Shown: positions 1-10,596 of the stretch, one piece after another | Position numbering within the stretch: position 1 is the stretch's first letter | How the letters are laid out: each line of letters begins with the position of its first letter | From: Earliella scabrosa | Taxonomy: Eukaryota > Basidiomycota > Agaricomycetes > Polyporales > Polyporaceae | NCBI GenBank assembly: GCA_022605405.1 | Contig: JABYQQ010000019.1 | Location: 310,001 to 374,000, forward strand | Direction: 5' to 3' | Length of the DNA: 64,000 nucleotides | Program-made: the position numbers and the translations under genes | The notes under the pieces: generated by a model | What the model was told of the DNA's origin: nothing | The model's input: only the letters and a program-made list of their open reading frames with translations | Databases searched by the model: none

Positions 1-337
1 ATTTTTGCTGAGATCGCTCGGACTCAGAATGAACGGGAGATGCGAGGCACATAATGTAACGTCGTTATACTGAGATTTGCCTGTCCCTGCCGCCCGCGCC
101 AATATCTACCCGCCGTTCCCACAGGGGTTCGTTCATGACGTGTCGAAGTTGCACTCGACTGCTGTGCTTTGTTGCTTGTACTCCAAGTCTTGAGTGTCCG
201 TTTGAAGCCTTCTCACGTAGGTTGAACTCGAAGACAGTGACTATCGTCCATAGAGACTGATACTCAGTTCTTCCAGCTTCCGACTCGCTCCCGGGGGACT
301 GTCGGACAACTTCATAAGATTCTTCATCGGGGGCAAC
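1..337. other. Upstream region of the first F-box gene
   Basis: No gene seen. It should contain the promoter and 5' UTR of the F-box gene starting at 338. I found no clear TATA box or repeat, and no open frame with protein-like content. Confidence 0.4.
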
Positions 338-2089
338 ATGTCATTCTCAGGCTCTTCCGACCCTCTGAGAGCTGCAAGTTCATCATTCCCTTACTACGGT
401 CTCCCCGTACTGGAGTATCTTTCTCTTGCCTCGCCGCCTACGGGGGACAAACGTGGTCCACTGCTCGATCGTCAAAAAGCCCTCGAACTGGAGATTCTGA
501 GCCTCAAAGCCGTGCTGAACGCGGGTGTACCCATCAATTCCTTACCACCCGAAGTCCTTGTGGAGGTCGCTCTGTTCATCCAATCCGATCCTCGATACGA
601 GTACGAATGGGTGTCGATCCTCCAAGTGTGCCGGCGCTGGCATGCGGTGCTCTCCCTCGCACCGAGGCTATGGTGCAACCTCGTTGCTCGCGGCAGCCTC
701 CGATTTCTACACACAGGTCTGGCCCGCTCGAAAGCCCTCACGGTCTACGTGAAGTTCGCCAAGCCAGAAAGCCCGGACATCATCGCGCAGTTCGCGTCGG
801 TGATAACGCCTCACATCCTGCGCGTCCGCAAGTTGGATTGCGCCTCCGTGCCACGGCATCTGGAGCCTGCACTTGCAGTACTCCTGCAGAGCGCGATGCC
901 TACACTGGAATTCCTCCGTATCTCGCTCACACAAACGATGGATGCGCACAGCGCCGCAGCAAAGCCATTGGTCACCTTGTCGTCCGAGCTCTTCCCTCGA
1001 CTTCGTGGGATGTCCCTCAATGGGGTAGCCATCCATCCTTCCTCGCCCGTCATTCCGCATTTGCGCACGTTCTCCCTCCGCGGTGTGGGCACAGACCCAC
1101 TGATGTCCCTTGCGGCGCTCAGAACTACGCTCCAAAGCTGCCGGAACGTGGAAAACCTCACCATCTCTGATTTCAGTGTGAGATCAGATCCCGACCTCTA
1201 CCTCCCCCCACACCCTTCGCACGAGCTCCATTTCCCGCAGCTGCGGTCACTCAACCTGTCCAACTATACGACGACACTCGAATACCTCCTCCGCATCCTG
1301 AACGCACCACTCGATGCGAGGGTTACGATCACCCGCCAATTCGGACACAATCAGCCGATTCTGGATTGGGCGAAAGCGGGCGTTCGCTGCGTCCTGCCGG
1401 AGGACAGGAAGACGCTTCCATTGCTTGCGCACTGCACCCATGCGCGAGCGACCGTGACGCCGAGCGAGCAATCTTACCATGCGCACGCAGAGTCTGGAGG
1501 AAACGCAGACAGTCCCAAGGGATCGCTATCGTTAGCCATGGGTGCGGTGGGACTGCGAGTCCTACGCCATGCCATGCGTAGCAAAATCGTCCCCTTTCTG
1601 AAGGACTTCATCCAAGTGTTCCAAGGGGCGCCACTGTGTGACCTATCCGTGGACATCGACCCTGAATACTTGTCCAAGGCCGGCTGGCGCGAAGTGTTCG
1701 CCGCCTTCCCACAGCTACACACCATTTCCATCCAAGGGGGCGGAAAGCTTGACCGGCGCAACTTGAAATCGGATGTGCACCTCGTCCTTGAGGCCCTCGA
1801 TCCAGAGCATGATCCAGATCGCGCGGGAAGGAGGGTGCGGGTAGTGTGTCGCGACCTCGCATGCCTTCGACTCGCCGGCTTCGCGGTGAACGAAGACTTT
1901 TTGCTTGTGGTCGAAACATGTTTGATGAACCGGAAGGCCATGCTGGGGCGAGAGAAGGCGCTGGCAGTGTTAGACTGCTCGGTACGAGTTACGTGGGGCA
2001 ACGATCTGGATTTGTTGGAGGACAGACGGGGGAGGTGGGTGGGTCTGCTGACGAAGCTTGTGAGCACGGTCGTATACGATGAGGTCTAG
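338..2089 (+). CDS. F-box protein with leucine-rich-like C-terminal region
   Basis: Single-exon gene for 583 aa. Residues about 64-115 form an F-box: INSLPPEVLVEV, a short loop, then VCRRW and a LAPRLW end. Fungal F-box proteins of this kind are substrate adaptors of SCF ubiquitin ligases, the F-box binding Skp1. The rest (about 120-583) is a long alpha/beta stretch with recurring L-x-x-L-x-L strings, as in degenerate leucine-rich repeats that would bind a target. The N-terminal 60 residues include a helical segment typical of Agaricomycete F-box genes. The first ATG (338) is used because no open frame leads into it. A decayed copy of this gene's 3' end lies at 9080-9314. The substrate is unknown. 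Confidence 0.85.
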   Translation: MSFSGSSDPLRAASSSFPYYGLPVLEYLSLASPPTGDKRGPLLDRQKALELEILSLKAVLNAGVPINSLPPEVLVEVALFIQSDPRYEYEWVSILQVCRRWHAVLSLAPRLWCNLVARGSLRFLHTGLARSKALTVYVKFAKPESPDIIAQFASVITPHILRVRKLDCASVPRHLEPALAVLLQSAMPTLEFLRISLTQTMDAHSAAAKPLVTLSSELFPRLRGMSLNGVAIHPSSPVIPHLRTFSLRGVGTDPLMSLAALRTTLQSCRNVENLTISDFSVRSDPDLYLPPHPSHELHFPQLRSLNLSNYTTTLEYLLRILNAPLDARVTITRQFGHNQPILDWAKAGVRCVLPEDRKTLPLLAHCTHARATVTPSEQSYHAHAESGGNADSPKGSLSLAMGAVGLRVLRHAMRSKIVPFLKDFIQVFQGAPLCDLSVDIDPEYLSKAGWREVFAAFPQLHTISIQGGGKLDRRNLKSDVHLVLEALDPEHDPDRAGRRVRVVCRDLACLRLAGFAVNEDFLLVVETCLMNRKAMLGREKALAVLDCSVRVTWGNDLDLLEDRRGRWVGLLTKLVSTVVYDEV

Positions 2090-2456
2090 GTCCCCGTATA
2101 TGAGTATTTACACAGCGGAGATGTTCGTGCCTTACGCGAAGGGGGTTCCAAAGGTATCAGGGCCCTAGCTTAGCTACTAGACGGATCACATAGTTGTGCC
2201 TCTAGATGCCCAACTCACAAATTACGACAGCTGCTTTCTCGCCATGATGAACGTCGTCGGGCACATCTTATTGAACTATTCCGAACACATTGAAAGGGCG
2301 ACGTCTCTTGGCGCAGCGCGCAGTAAGTGTATGAATGAGTCATTTGATGGCGTCACATTCGGCGTGCTCAACCCGACGTCTATAGAAAGGGGTAGCCTAG
2401 ATAGACGTGCGGGCAGAGTCAGTAAACCGGAGAACTCACCTTCGTTCATGAGCGCA

Positions 2457-3263
2457 ATGTCGTTCGTGAACAACTACACCCCTCCGCCTCCCGGAACAGG
2501 CATCCCATTCCTCCCAAGGATCCTCCCTGAACCCGAACAGTACGGCCCCACCCCGTACGACATCAACTTCGCGTTCCCCATCCACCTCGACACCCTCCAG
2601 AGCGATCGCATCAAACTCGTCCCCTTCATCCCAGCCGTCCATGCTTCGACGTTCTGGGAGAACCTCAAGGACAACACCCATGAGAGCTTCCGCTACTACC
2701 CCTTCCGTCTCTCCGCCCTGTCCCAGGCGCTGTCCATGATCGAGCTCACCTTCCGCCAAAACCCCAACATCATCCTCTTCGCGGTCATCGACAAGACGAA
2801 GCCAGATCCTGAGCATCCGGACTGGGAGGGGAGCCTTGCAGGGATCGTGTCGCTCCTGAACACGGTACCGCTCAACCTCACGACCGAGATCGGGTTCGTA
2901 ATGGTGTTCCCTGCGTTCCGGAGGACACACGTCGCGAAGAGCATGATCGGCTTGCTGCTGCGCTATGCTTTGGAGCTACCCAGCGCGTCACCACCTGGAC
3001 TCGGTTTCCGCCGTGTGCAATATTCTGCGCATCCTGACAACGCACCGTCCATCGCGCTGGCGGAGCGGCTGGGATTCAGAAAGGAGGGCGTGATGAGATG
3101 GATGTGGGTATTGCCGGATGAACTTGCGGAGGCAGGGAGGAAGGGGCGGGAGGGAGATGCGACTGGCGGTAAAACTGGAAGGGACGCAGCCATCCTAGCG
3201 CTATGTTGGGACGACTGGGAGAACGGGGCTAGGGAGCGGGTGGAAGGCATAATACGACCATAG
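2457..3263 (+). CDS. GNAT-family N-acetyltransferase, copy 1
   Basis: 268-aa protein of the GNAT (RimJ/RimL-like, Acetyltransf_3) superfamily, which transfers acetyl from acetyl-CoA to an amine. The fold shows as beta strands around 'TEIGFVMVFPAF', then the acetyl-CoA loop region 'RRTHVAKS' and the C-terminal 'NAPSIALAERLGF' motif. The open frame extends upstream to 2196, but the start is placed at ATG 2457 because the paralogue at 9790-10596 begins at the same residue and has exactly the same length. The extra 87 codons have no counterpart there. It lies 367 bp behind the F-box gene; the F-box tail plus GNAT pair is repeated at 9.1-10.6 kb. The substrate cannot be told from sequence. Confidence 0.88.
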   Translation: MSFVNNYTPPPPGTGIPFLPRILPEPEQYGPTPYDINFAFPIHLDTLQSDRIKLVPFIPAVHASTFWENLKDNTHESFRYYPFRLSALSQALSMIELTFRQNPNIILFAVIDKTKPDPEHPDWEGSLAGIVSLLNTVPLNLTTEIGFVMVFPAFRRTHVAKSMIGLLLRYALELPSASPPGLGFRRVQYSAHPDNAPSIALAERLGFRKEGVMRWMWVLPDELAEAGRKGREGDATGGKTGRDAAILALCWDDWENGARERVEGIIRP

Positions 3264-3870
3264 CTTGGTAACTGACAAACACATACCGAACAAGTTGATT
3301 TTCCGAGAGTTTGTGTCCGTGTATACTCTCCACTTTGGTCGGCCGGGACCATAAGGGTTCACTTTGAACGCTGCCAGTGAATTTTCACGCAACGAATTGA
3401 TCTGTTGTTGTTCGTCGTAGAGATGACTGGAAAGCTCACCTGCAGGCTTTATTCCGAGCTCCTCATGCCCATGCCACCTCAACGAGTCGCATTCCTAAGC
3501 ATGTTCCAAGCGTTGGCTTCAAGTCGCAAGTCGTCACCATCTTGAAAGAAGCAGTTCGAGCATCCAGGTAGTGTTGAGACTTCAGGCATCGTGCAGGCAT
3601 CGTGAACATCAAGGAAACAGACACAATTGAACCACCAAATCAACGATTTGACGATATGAATTGAAGGAGACTCTGAAGGGATGAGGATATCCTTGACGTT
3701 GACTGTGGCGGAGAATTACAGGCGCTTATGTAAAGGTGCCGGAGCTCTCGGACCGGCCCTATGTACGACGCAACCTTACATTCAACCACCACCAGCAGTC
3801 GATTGCATGAGCATCGAGGCGAGACCAATGTGTATCGGCCATTGCTGCAGACGGTTGTGCACCACGTTCG
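3090..3870. repeat. Segmental duplication, copy 1 (GNAT 3' end and downstream DNA)
   Basis: The last part of GNAT copy 1 and about 0.6 kb downstream recur in the same orientation at 6190-6800. Matching landmarks include AGCTTGGTAACTGAC directly after the stop codons, GTCGTCACCATCTTGA, and CAGTCGATTGCA with flanking GCATCGAGGCGAG. The intergenic stretch 3264-4298 holds no gene that I can support; small open frames here are not protein-like. Confidence 0.75.
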
Positions 3871-4298
3871 CTGTGTCGAAGTAGAGATTCGACTCGAGCT
3901 CGATCGTAGGAGGCTCGGAGCCTGACTGGTAGAGAGGAACTCGAGTCTTCCGATGCATGGGCTTCGGGTATTCATCCTCGTGATTGTTTTCAAGGACTCC
4001 GTCTGTAGTCTTCAATGCGCACATTCTCGCATCACAGCGTACTTATGTATGGCATACGGTTGGTGCTTTGAGGGAGCATCGGAGCAACGTCGGAGCTTGA
4101 ACATACGTTATCGGCGTCTGTATGTTCGAACCTCTGCGCGTTCTGGATCACTCTCACAAGCCATCTGGTTGATACGCTTGTAAGTGTTATGGTTTGGACC
4201 AGGATTGCGCACATACCCATCTTGAACTGCGAGAGCTCATATTCGAAGTTTGGAAAGCAGGATACGATTACCCCTGATCCATCTGTCACCTCCACGTC

Positions 4299-6020
4299 AT
4301 GGCGCCGGCAACGACTGTTCCTACACGCGAAGCCATTCTCGCGCAACTAGAAGATGTCTATGATCAGCAGAGACATCTCCGAGAAGAGGAGATCCGTCTG
4401 AAGGGACTCCTCAATGCCATGTTACCGGTCAACCAGATACCGGCCGAGATTCTCATTCGCATCTTCACCTTGCGCCCCGAGTCTCCAGTCACCCGCCGCG
4501 GCCGAATCGGATGGGGCTCGAACGAGTCGGACAAACCATATTTAGCGTCAAGCTTTCATTGGCTTCATCTGACGCTTGTATGTCGATATTGGCGCGACCT
4601 TGCGCGCGGGATGCCAGGACTGTGGCGCGCGGTAGACGTCTGGAGTACGCCCTTCTGGCTGATCCTGTGTCTGGAGCGCTCCGCACAGTGCACCCTTGAC
4701 CTCGCGTTCCATAGTCCCAAGTTTGCCCCAGAGAACTTCAAGACTCTCCTTCCGCATAGGCATCGTATCCGGAGCTTATGGTTTAAGGAGGTCGACGAGA
4801 CCTGGCATGAAACTTTGTGTTCTCTCCTGCGCGACGACATGACCGCCCTGGAGACACTGCGCTATCCCCGGAAGTGGTCGAAGAGGAGCACCTCGGAATG
4901 CTCAGCCGAGCTGAATCTTACCCATCAGCAACATCCGCTCCTGAAGTCGGTCACCCTGGCGGACCTGACGATTTCTTGCGACCCCCTGATGGGCACGAAA
5001 CTCGTTTCCATCGACTTCGAATCATGCAAGTGCAACGTCTCCTTCCTCCACCTCGTCGAGCTCCTCAAGGCCAGCACAAACCTGCGGACGCTTCACCTGT
5101 ATAATGTCCTGAACCATCTCGGTACAACCACACCGCGGAAGCCTTCGCAGGACCTCGTCGAACTCCCGCATCTGCGCGAGGTCATATTGGAAGCAGATTC
5201 GCCGCGAAGCTATGCGGCTCTCCTATCCTACTTCCATCTCACAAACATCGAATACCTCGCGGTGAACGGCGAGCAGGCCAAACTTGGACGATATGGCTTG
5301 ACTCAACTCCTTCCTTCTGACCCCACACCATGTCTTCAAATGGCGCCGGATATCGTCTGGCTCTCATTGATAGTGTACGTGGGCATGTACAAGCTACTGG
5401 GATACTGCGATCGTCACTATCGCGCACATCCCGAGCGAGCAGGGTGCTACGATTATTGCGACCGCCCACTGTTACGTCCCACCGTCGATCTCTCTATCGA
5501 TGCCGACGATCTTAACGCACCCGAAACGCTGCCGAGGGGGCTTGTCGATCTCGTGAATCTCTTTCAAGGCGCACCTGTAACGCACCTATCAATCACGGGC
5601 GAACATGGCGCGCCCGCCCTCGATTCCGCCCACTGGGCTGCAGTATTCCGCGCCTTTCCGGAATTGGAGCAACTCCTGCTTCCCTTGGGTGGCGGCAGGA
5701 CGAAGGCGCTCTGGGAAGGACTACTTCACGCTTCGGTCACCAGCACAGAAGCCGGGGGATCAGTGGCGTGTCGTGCACTGCGGCGCGTATTTCTAGATGT
5801 GGACGCCATCTTCAGCGTGTCTGAAGATCTTCTCGAGACAATTGTCGAATGTCTGCGCGTCCGCGCAGCACGAGGCACCCGGTTGCAAGAACTTTATCTG
5901 TACATGTTCCACGACTGCGATGAAGAGTATGAAGCGATGCATGCGACGTTCATGCCGCAGCTGAAGGCCTTGGTTACCCAAACAGTCGTATTCGACCACT
6001 GCAATGCCAGTCTCGGCTAG
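4299..6020 (+). CDS. F-box protein, divergent second member of the array
   Basis: Single-exon gene for 573 aa. An N-terminal helix (residues 10-40, 'QLEDVYDQQRHLREEEIRLK') precedes an F-box at about 42-105: VNQIPAEILIRIF, an insertion rich in G, S and N, then LVCRYWRDLARGMPGLW. The remainder carries leucine-rich repeat-like strings ending in a C-terminal helix-strand pattern. The helix-F-box-LRR plan is the commonest in Agaricomycete genomes and implies an SCF ubiquitin-ligase adaptor. It lies between the two copies of the 3090-3870/6190-6800 direct duplication. The ATG at 4299 gives the full helix. Intact; no introns seen. Confidence 0.83.
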   Translation: MAPATTVPTREAILAQLEDVYDQQRHLREEEIRLKGLLNAMLPVNQIPAEILIRIFTLRPESPVTRRGRIGWGSNESDKPYLASSFHWLHLTLVCRYWRDLARGMPGLWRAVDVWSTPFWLILCLERSAQCTLDLAFHSPKFAPENFKTLLPHRHRIRSLWFKEVDETWHETLCSLLRDDMTALETLRYPRKWSKRSTSECSAELNLTHQQHPLLKSVTLADLTISCDPLMGTKLVSIDFESCKCNVSFLHLVELLKASTNLRTLHLYNVLNHLGTTTPRKPSQDLVELPHLREVILEADSPRSYAALLSYFHLTNIEYLAVNGEQAKLGRYGLTQLLPSDPTPCLQMAPDIVWLSLIVYVGMYKLLGYCDRHYRAHPERAGCYDYCDRPLLRPTVDLSIDADDLNAPETLPRGLVDLVNLFQGAPVTHLSITGEHGAPALDSAHWAAVFRAFPELEQLLLPLGGGRTKALWEGLLHASVTSTEAGGSVACRALRRVFLDVDAIFSVSEDLLETIVECLRVRAARGTRLQELYLYMFHDCDEEYEAMHATFMPQLKALVTQTVVFDHCNASLG

Positions 6021-6189
6021 GAGTCTCACCGGTTCAGGTGAGCGTTTCACGTTCTTCAGCTTTCCGATTCTTCTGTTAACGGCCACACAGTTTGGAAGAC
6101 AGATTTGTGGCAATGGGCCACGGACCACGGTAAACCCACTTTCTCGTCGCCGTCTATCACTCCCTTTGTTAGTCAGCTCATGTCGATTG

Positions 6190-6366
6190 TGATGAGGAGG
6201 AGGTGGGTACGCGGATGAACTTGCGGAGGCGGGGAGGAAGGGGCGGGAGGGAGATGCGACTGGGCCCGGGGGTGAAACTGGAAGGGACGCGGCCATCCTA
6301 GCGCTATGTTGGGAAGACTGGGAGAACGGGGCTGGGGAGCGGGTCGAAGCCATAATACGGGAGTAG
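6190..6366 (+). pseudogene. GNAT acetyltransferase 3'-end remnant
   Basis: The last ~58 codons of a third GNAT copy. The frame reads DELAEAGRKGREGDATG, then AAILALCWEDWENG, and stops TAG at 6364-6366, matching the C-terminus of the 2457-3263 gene closely. No upstream part of the gene is present; the match begins abruptly about 170 bp after the stop of the preceding F-box gene. It is part of the duplicated block and cannot be functional. Confidence 0.75.
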
Positions 6367-6800
6367 CTTGGTAACTGACGAGTACATACGGAACAAGTTG
6401 ACTGTTCGAGAGTCTGTGTGCGTGTGTCTCAACGAGTCGCGTCCTGCCAGTGGACCGTGCGTTGGCTTCAAATTGCAAGTCGTCACCATCTTGACGTGTT
6501 GAGACTTCAGGCATCGTGGACATAAATGAACATACATAATCTAACCACCAAATCGACGATGTCACAATATGATTCGAAGGGAAAGGGACGAGGATATCAA
6601 AGATAATGACTGTCGCGGATCGAGAGTCGAGACGAAGAGTTCAAGGCGCTTAGGAGCACCGGGGTCCTCGGACCGGTGCATTGCTGAACCTTTTTTGGTA
6701 GAGCCGCGCGTTCACCACCACCATGAGCAGTCGATTGCACCAGCATCGAGGCGAGGTCAATATCTATCGCATTCTTGTGCTGCTAACAGATACTGTGATA
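6190..6800. repeat. Segmental duplication, copy 2
   Basis: Direct copy of 3090-3870, with small deletions. After the remnant GNAT stop the shared sequence continues through the former 3' UTR and intergenic DNA to about 6800. The rest of the gap up to 6977 has no gene and should hold the promoter of the next F-box gene. Confidence 0.7.
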
Positions 6801-6977
6801 GACCAAACGCATCTGAGAACCACATTGACGCGACCATTGAATATTGAGCCACTGCATTGAACAGATGCCCGCATTGACCAGACCAACATGACGACTCGGA
6901 GTGAACCCATGCCAAAGCGTGAACCAGGAGCACACGGTTAAAATGCTGTGGTTGACACCTTTACCCTGACGAACAGT

Positions 6978-8975
6978 ATGTCGACTTTATCTCCCCTCTA
7001 TTGCGCAGCGACGACGTGAGTGGTATATCTACTTCAGTTGCAAGTACATCTGACTGATGGTGACCACGGCAGGCCAAACTGCGATACACCACACAACTCA
7101 CTCTCACCACAGTACCTCCAGGTGCCATACTATGGGTTGCGCGAATTTGCCAACGAATGCCTTCGTCAGCACGGATCCCATCCCTGGGAGTGCCAATGGG
7201 AGCGAGTCCGTGGACGGCTCGTGACGAATTCTCGTGCCCTCATCAACCAAATCCCGAACGAGCTCTTAGTCGAGATCATCCACTTCGTCCGAGACACAAA
7301 CGTCGAAGACTGGACCAAGACGGTTGCTGTATGCCGGCGCTGGTACTACCTTGCCACTACGACGCCGTCGCTCTGGACGCGAGCCATTGTGCAAGGGAAA
7401 CTCAACTTCCTTTGCACGTGTCTCGCGCGGTCAAAGGCCATCCCATTTCGTCTCCGCATTAACAAAGTACCTGACGTTGGGGCTACACTGGATGTCATGG
7501 CTCCTCACTGTCAACGTCTGCAAGCCCTGTCCATAGGCGACATCAAGGGCTGTGATATGGTTACATGCGCTCTACTCAAGGTAGGCCTCCCCGCCCTCCG
7601 AGAGCTGAAGGTGGCGTGGCCCGCCGGCATTAGAACCGCGCAAGAATTCCGCCTCCACCTCCACCCAGCATCTTTACCCGCTCTCCAAGTCCTCTCCCTC
7701 AGCGCGGTCGGCCTACGTCTTTCCTCTTCCCTCTCAAACCTGCGCACGCTCCTCATCCTCAACAAGGCAGTCAATGACCCGGAGTTCACAGCGAGCGCGT
7801 TCGCGTCCTTCCTGCAAGGCATGCCGCAGCTGGAAGTGCTCGTCGTCCGCAAGGCAGCCTTCAGCGAATCTTTCGACAACAACCCACGCAAGCACGACGT
7901 CCCGGAACTAGTGCAGCATATTCCCAAAGTCGTGCTCCCGAAGCTCCGGACACTCGTCCTCTCTGGCCTCGCACACACCGTCCGCCGCACACTCCATTTC
8001 CTTGACGTCCCTCCCGAGGCAGACGTCCGCGTCGAGCGCGACCCCCCAATCGGTTTGCGCTATGCCAACTTTGGGATATATACAGGTTTGAGGCCGCTCC
8101 TCCCGGCTGACACGAGTACGCTCCCTATTCTGACCAAGGTTACGAGGGTGACCGTGGCCCTTCTACACGACAAACACGTCCTCCTCGGGAGGGGGCCCGA
8201 CGCACCCGCTCAAGAGGCTCCTCTCGCGGGCCCGAGTCCTCGTATCTCAAACTCGAGCTCAGGCCAAGCACCTCAAGGCAACGGGACGCTCCTGCTGTCC
8301 GCATTCCTGACACGACCCGACGTCATGTATACCGAGATGTGGCAGGACGTGCCCGCGATGCCACCGGGCCTGACCGACCTGGTCGCCGTCTTCGGATCCT
8401 CTTCCGTAGAGGAGCTCACTGTCAACATCGACGCGGATAAAGTGTCCACCGTCGACTGGCGCACCACGCTCGCGGCGTTCCCGCACCTGCGCTCCCTCCG
8501 CGTCGTCGTCGTGCCTCACATTGCGCCTAAAGCTAAAGATGAGAACGAGGAAAGCAGCGCGAGATTAAAGCCGAACGCAAGAGGGCGCGTGGTTCCGACT
8601 CCCGACTCCTCGACGCGCTGTGCTATTATCGATGCGCTCGACCCCGCTCGTGCCCGACCACAAGGCTCTGACTCTATCGCTGTCGGGCGGGTCGATAAGA
8701 CCGGAGGCGCGCCGGTTCTATGTCCGGAGCTCAAGGCATTGCGCATCGAAAGCTCTGCTGCGCATGCTCATGACGGAATCGTGAAGCAGGTCGCAGAGTG
8801 TCTGGCGAACAGGCAGCTGCACCGGGCTGCAAAGGTTGACGTGCTTGCACTAGTCCCCATGCAGTTGAGCATGTGTCCGGAGAACGAGGTCAAGGCGAGG
8901 CGGGTCCGTTTTGAGAAGGTGGTGCGGCCGATGGTCGGAAGGCTCGTGTATGGCGAGCCCAAGCATGCCACTTGA
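6978..8975 (+). CDS. F-box protein, MST-type with 5' mini-exon, copy 1
   Basis: Two-exon model, 646 aa. Exon 1 is 6978-7015 (38 nt, starting ATG TCG ACT), a 57-bp intron 7016-7072 (GTGAGT...GGCAG), then exon 2 to the stop at 8975. The start and phase-2 junction are supported by the paralogue at 11658, which has the same short first exon and junction. The F-box lies at about residues 70-120 (INQIPNELLVEIIHFV, then VCRRWYYLATTTPSLW). The C-terminal two thirds are leucine-rich repeat-like with a low-complexity S/G/A insertion near 410-440. Likely SCF adaptor. Intact. Confidence 0.82.
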
Positions 8976-9079
8976 AGAGACCTTCATGCGCGCGGTTTCC
9001 ATGCACAACATACACATAATTGAGATCCAATGACATACGTGATGACAACTCCAAAACAAGGGAGCGAGCCACCGAACAT

Positions 9080-9314
9080 CGCACGCCTCCTACTCGCGAA
9101 TTCACGGTCAACGAAGACATCTTGCATGAGCGTGAAGTCAAGACGTCTTCGAAAAGCCGGAGGCCGCCACGCCGGCGCGAGAGGGGGCGCTGGACGTGTT
9201 GGAGTCCTCGGTGCGTTGGGTAACGATCTGGATCCGTTGGAGGAGAACAGACGAGGGAGGTGGTTGGGCGTACTCACGGGACTTGCGGACACAGTCATAT
9301 ATGAGCAGGTCTAG
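9080..9314 (+). pseudogene. F-box gene 3'-end remnant
   Basis: The last ~75 codons of an F-box gene related to 338-2089. Nucleotide matches run from GCGAATTCACGGTCAACGA through GGGTAACGATCTGGATCCGT to the stop. The tail reads GNDLDPLEENRRGRW, then TVIYEQV, against GNDLDLLEDRRGRW and TVVYDEV in the parent. The upstream part of the remnant is out of frame and no F-box is present. It is followed after 475 bp by GNAT copy 2, in the order seen at 0.3-3.3 kb. The gap 9315-9789 holds nothing else that I can support. Confidence 0.75.
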
Positions 9315-9789
9315 AGCCGTACAGCGGTGTTGACCCATTCGTAGAGGAGATGTCCGCGCCCTAGACTCGACGGGCCGAGCGAGCGCTGTCTAGACATCGC
9401 TTGCGTGAGTGCTGGAGCCTGGTCGGTCGGCCACCAGTAGTGGCAGGGTCGTCCGCCCTTCAGCTCCAGGTGGAACGCGTGCGGCTATGTGAGACTGAGA
9501 GAGATGATAGGCAGGTGATGCATTGCGTCCCTATGGTGTGCTTCTGCGTCTGGAGTTGTACCCCGGAGTGTCTAGCCTGAGAGGGACGTAAATGTTGATT
9601 AGGTAAATACGCGTGTCTATCCAGGACGATTCTTACTTGCCGGAGATCAAGTCTTCTAGAGCTGTTAGCATGAGTCACTCGAACGAGTCATTCTCTACCC
9701 GGTTTGTTTCAGCACAGCTCTACATGGGAGTCATATAAGATCGAAGTCGACGTGCAGAATCAACAAATCAGAGCACACACCTCCACGCG

Positions 9790-10596
9790 ATGTCGTTCGT
9801 TAACAACTGCCCTCCCCCGCCGCCCGGAACAGGCATCCCATTCCTCCCAAGGATCCTCCCTGAATCCGAACAGTATGGCCCCACGCCGTACGACATCAAC
9901 TTCGCGTTCCCAATCCACCTCGACACCCTCCAGAGCGATCGCATCAAACTCGTCCCCTTCGTCCCAGTCGTCCATGCTTCGACGTTCTGGGAGAACCTCA
10001 AGGACAACACCCATGAGAGCTTCCGCTACTATCCCTTCCGTCTCTCCGCCCTCTCCCAGGCGCTGTCCATGATCGAGCTCACCTTCCGCCAGAACCCCAA
10101 CATCATCTTCTTCGCGGTCATCGACAAAACGCGGCCTGACCCCGAGCATCCGGACTGGGAGGGGAGTCTTGCGGGAGTTGTGTCGCTCTTGAACACGGTG
10201 CCGCTCAACCTCACGACCGAGATCGGGTTCGTGATGGTGTTCCCTGCGTTCCGGAAGACGCATGTCGCAAAGAGCATGATCGGCGTGCTAGTGCGCTACA
10301 TCTTGGAGCTGCCCAGCGCGTCGCCACCTGGACTTGGGTTCCGCCGTGTGCAGTGGTCTGCGCATCCGGCTAACACGCCGTCGATCGGGCTGGCGGAGCG
10401 GCTTGGATTCAAGAACGAGGGCGTGTTGAGGTGGGTATGGGTGTTGCAGGACGAGATGGCGGACGTGGGGAAGAAGGGACGAGAGGGAGATGCGACTGGG
10501 GGAAGACCGGGCAGAGACTCAACTATGCTGGCGCTGTGTTGGGACGACTGGGAGAACGGGGCGAGGGAGCGAGTGGAAGCTGTGATCCGCCAGTAA
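9790..10596 (+). CDS. GNAT-family N-acetyltransferase, copy 2
   Basis: 268 aa, a close full-length paralogue of 2457-3263; most differences are conservative (for example VPVVH for IPAVH). It has the same GNAT landmarks: TEIGFVMVFPAF, the RKTHVAKS acetyl-CoA loop, and NTPSIGLAERLGF. The start at 9790 follows a short leader with no in-frame upstream extension, which fixes the start of copy 1 too. No introns. Both copies look functional, so they may differ in expression or substrate. Downstream DNA does not match that of copy 1, so the duplicated block ends near the stop codon. Confidence 0.88.
   Translation: MSFVNNCPPPPPGTGIPFLPRILPESEQYGPTPYDINFAFPIHLDTLQSDRIKLVPFVPVVHASTFWENLKDNTHESFRYYPFRLSALSQALSMIELTFRQNPNIIFFAVIDKTRPDPEHPDWEGSLAGVVSLLNTVPLNLTTEIGFVMVFPAFRKTHVAKSMIGVLVRYILELPSASPPGLGFRRVQWSAHPANTPSIGLAERLGFKNEGVLRWVWVLQDEMADVGKKGREGDATGGRPGRDSTMLALCWDDWENGARERVEAVIRQ

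Noticed and set aside
2196..2456. Longer N-terminus for GNAT copy 1
   Set aside because: The in-frame extension has no counterpart in the equally long paralogue at 9790 and is not protein-like.
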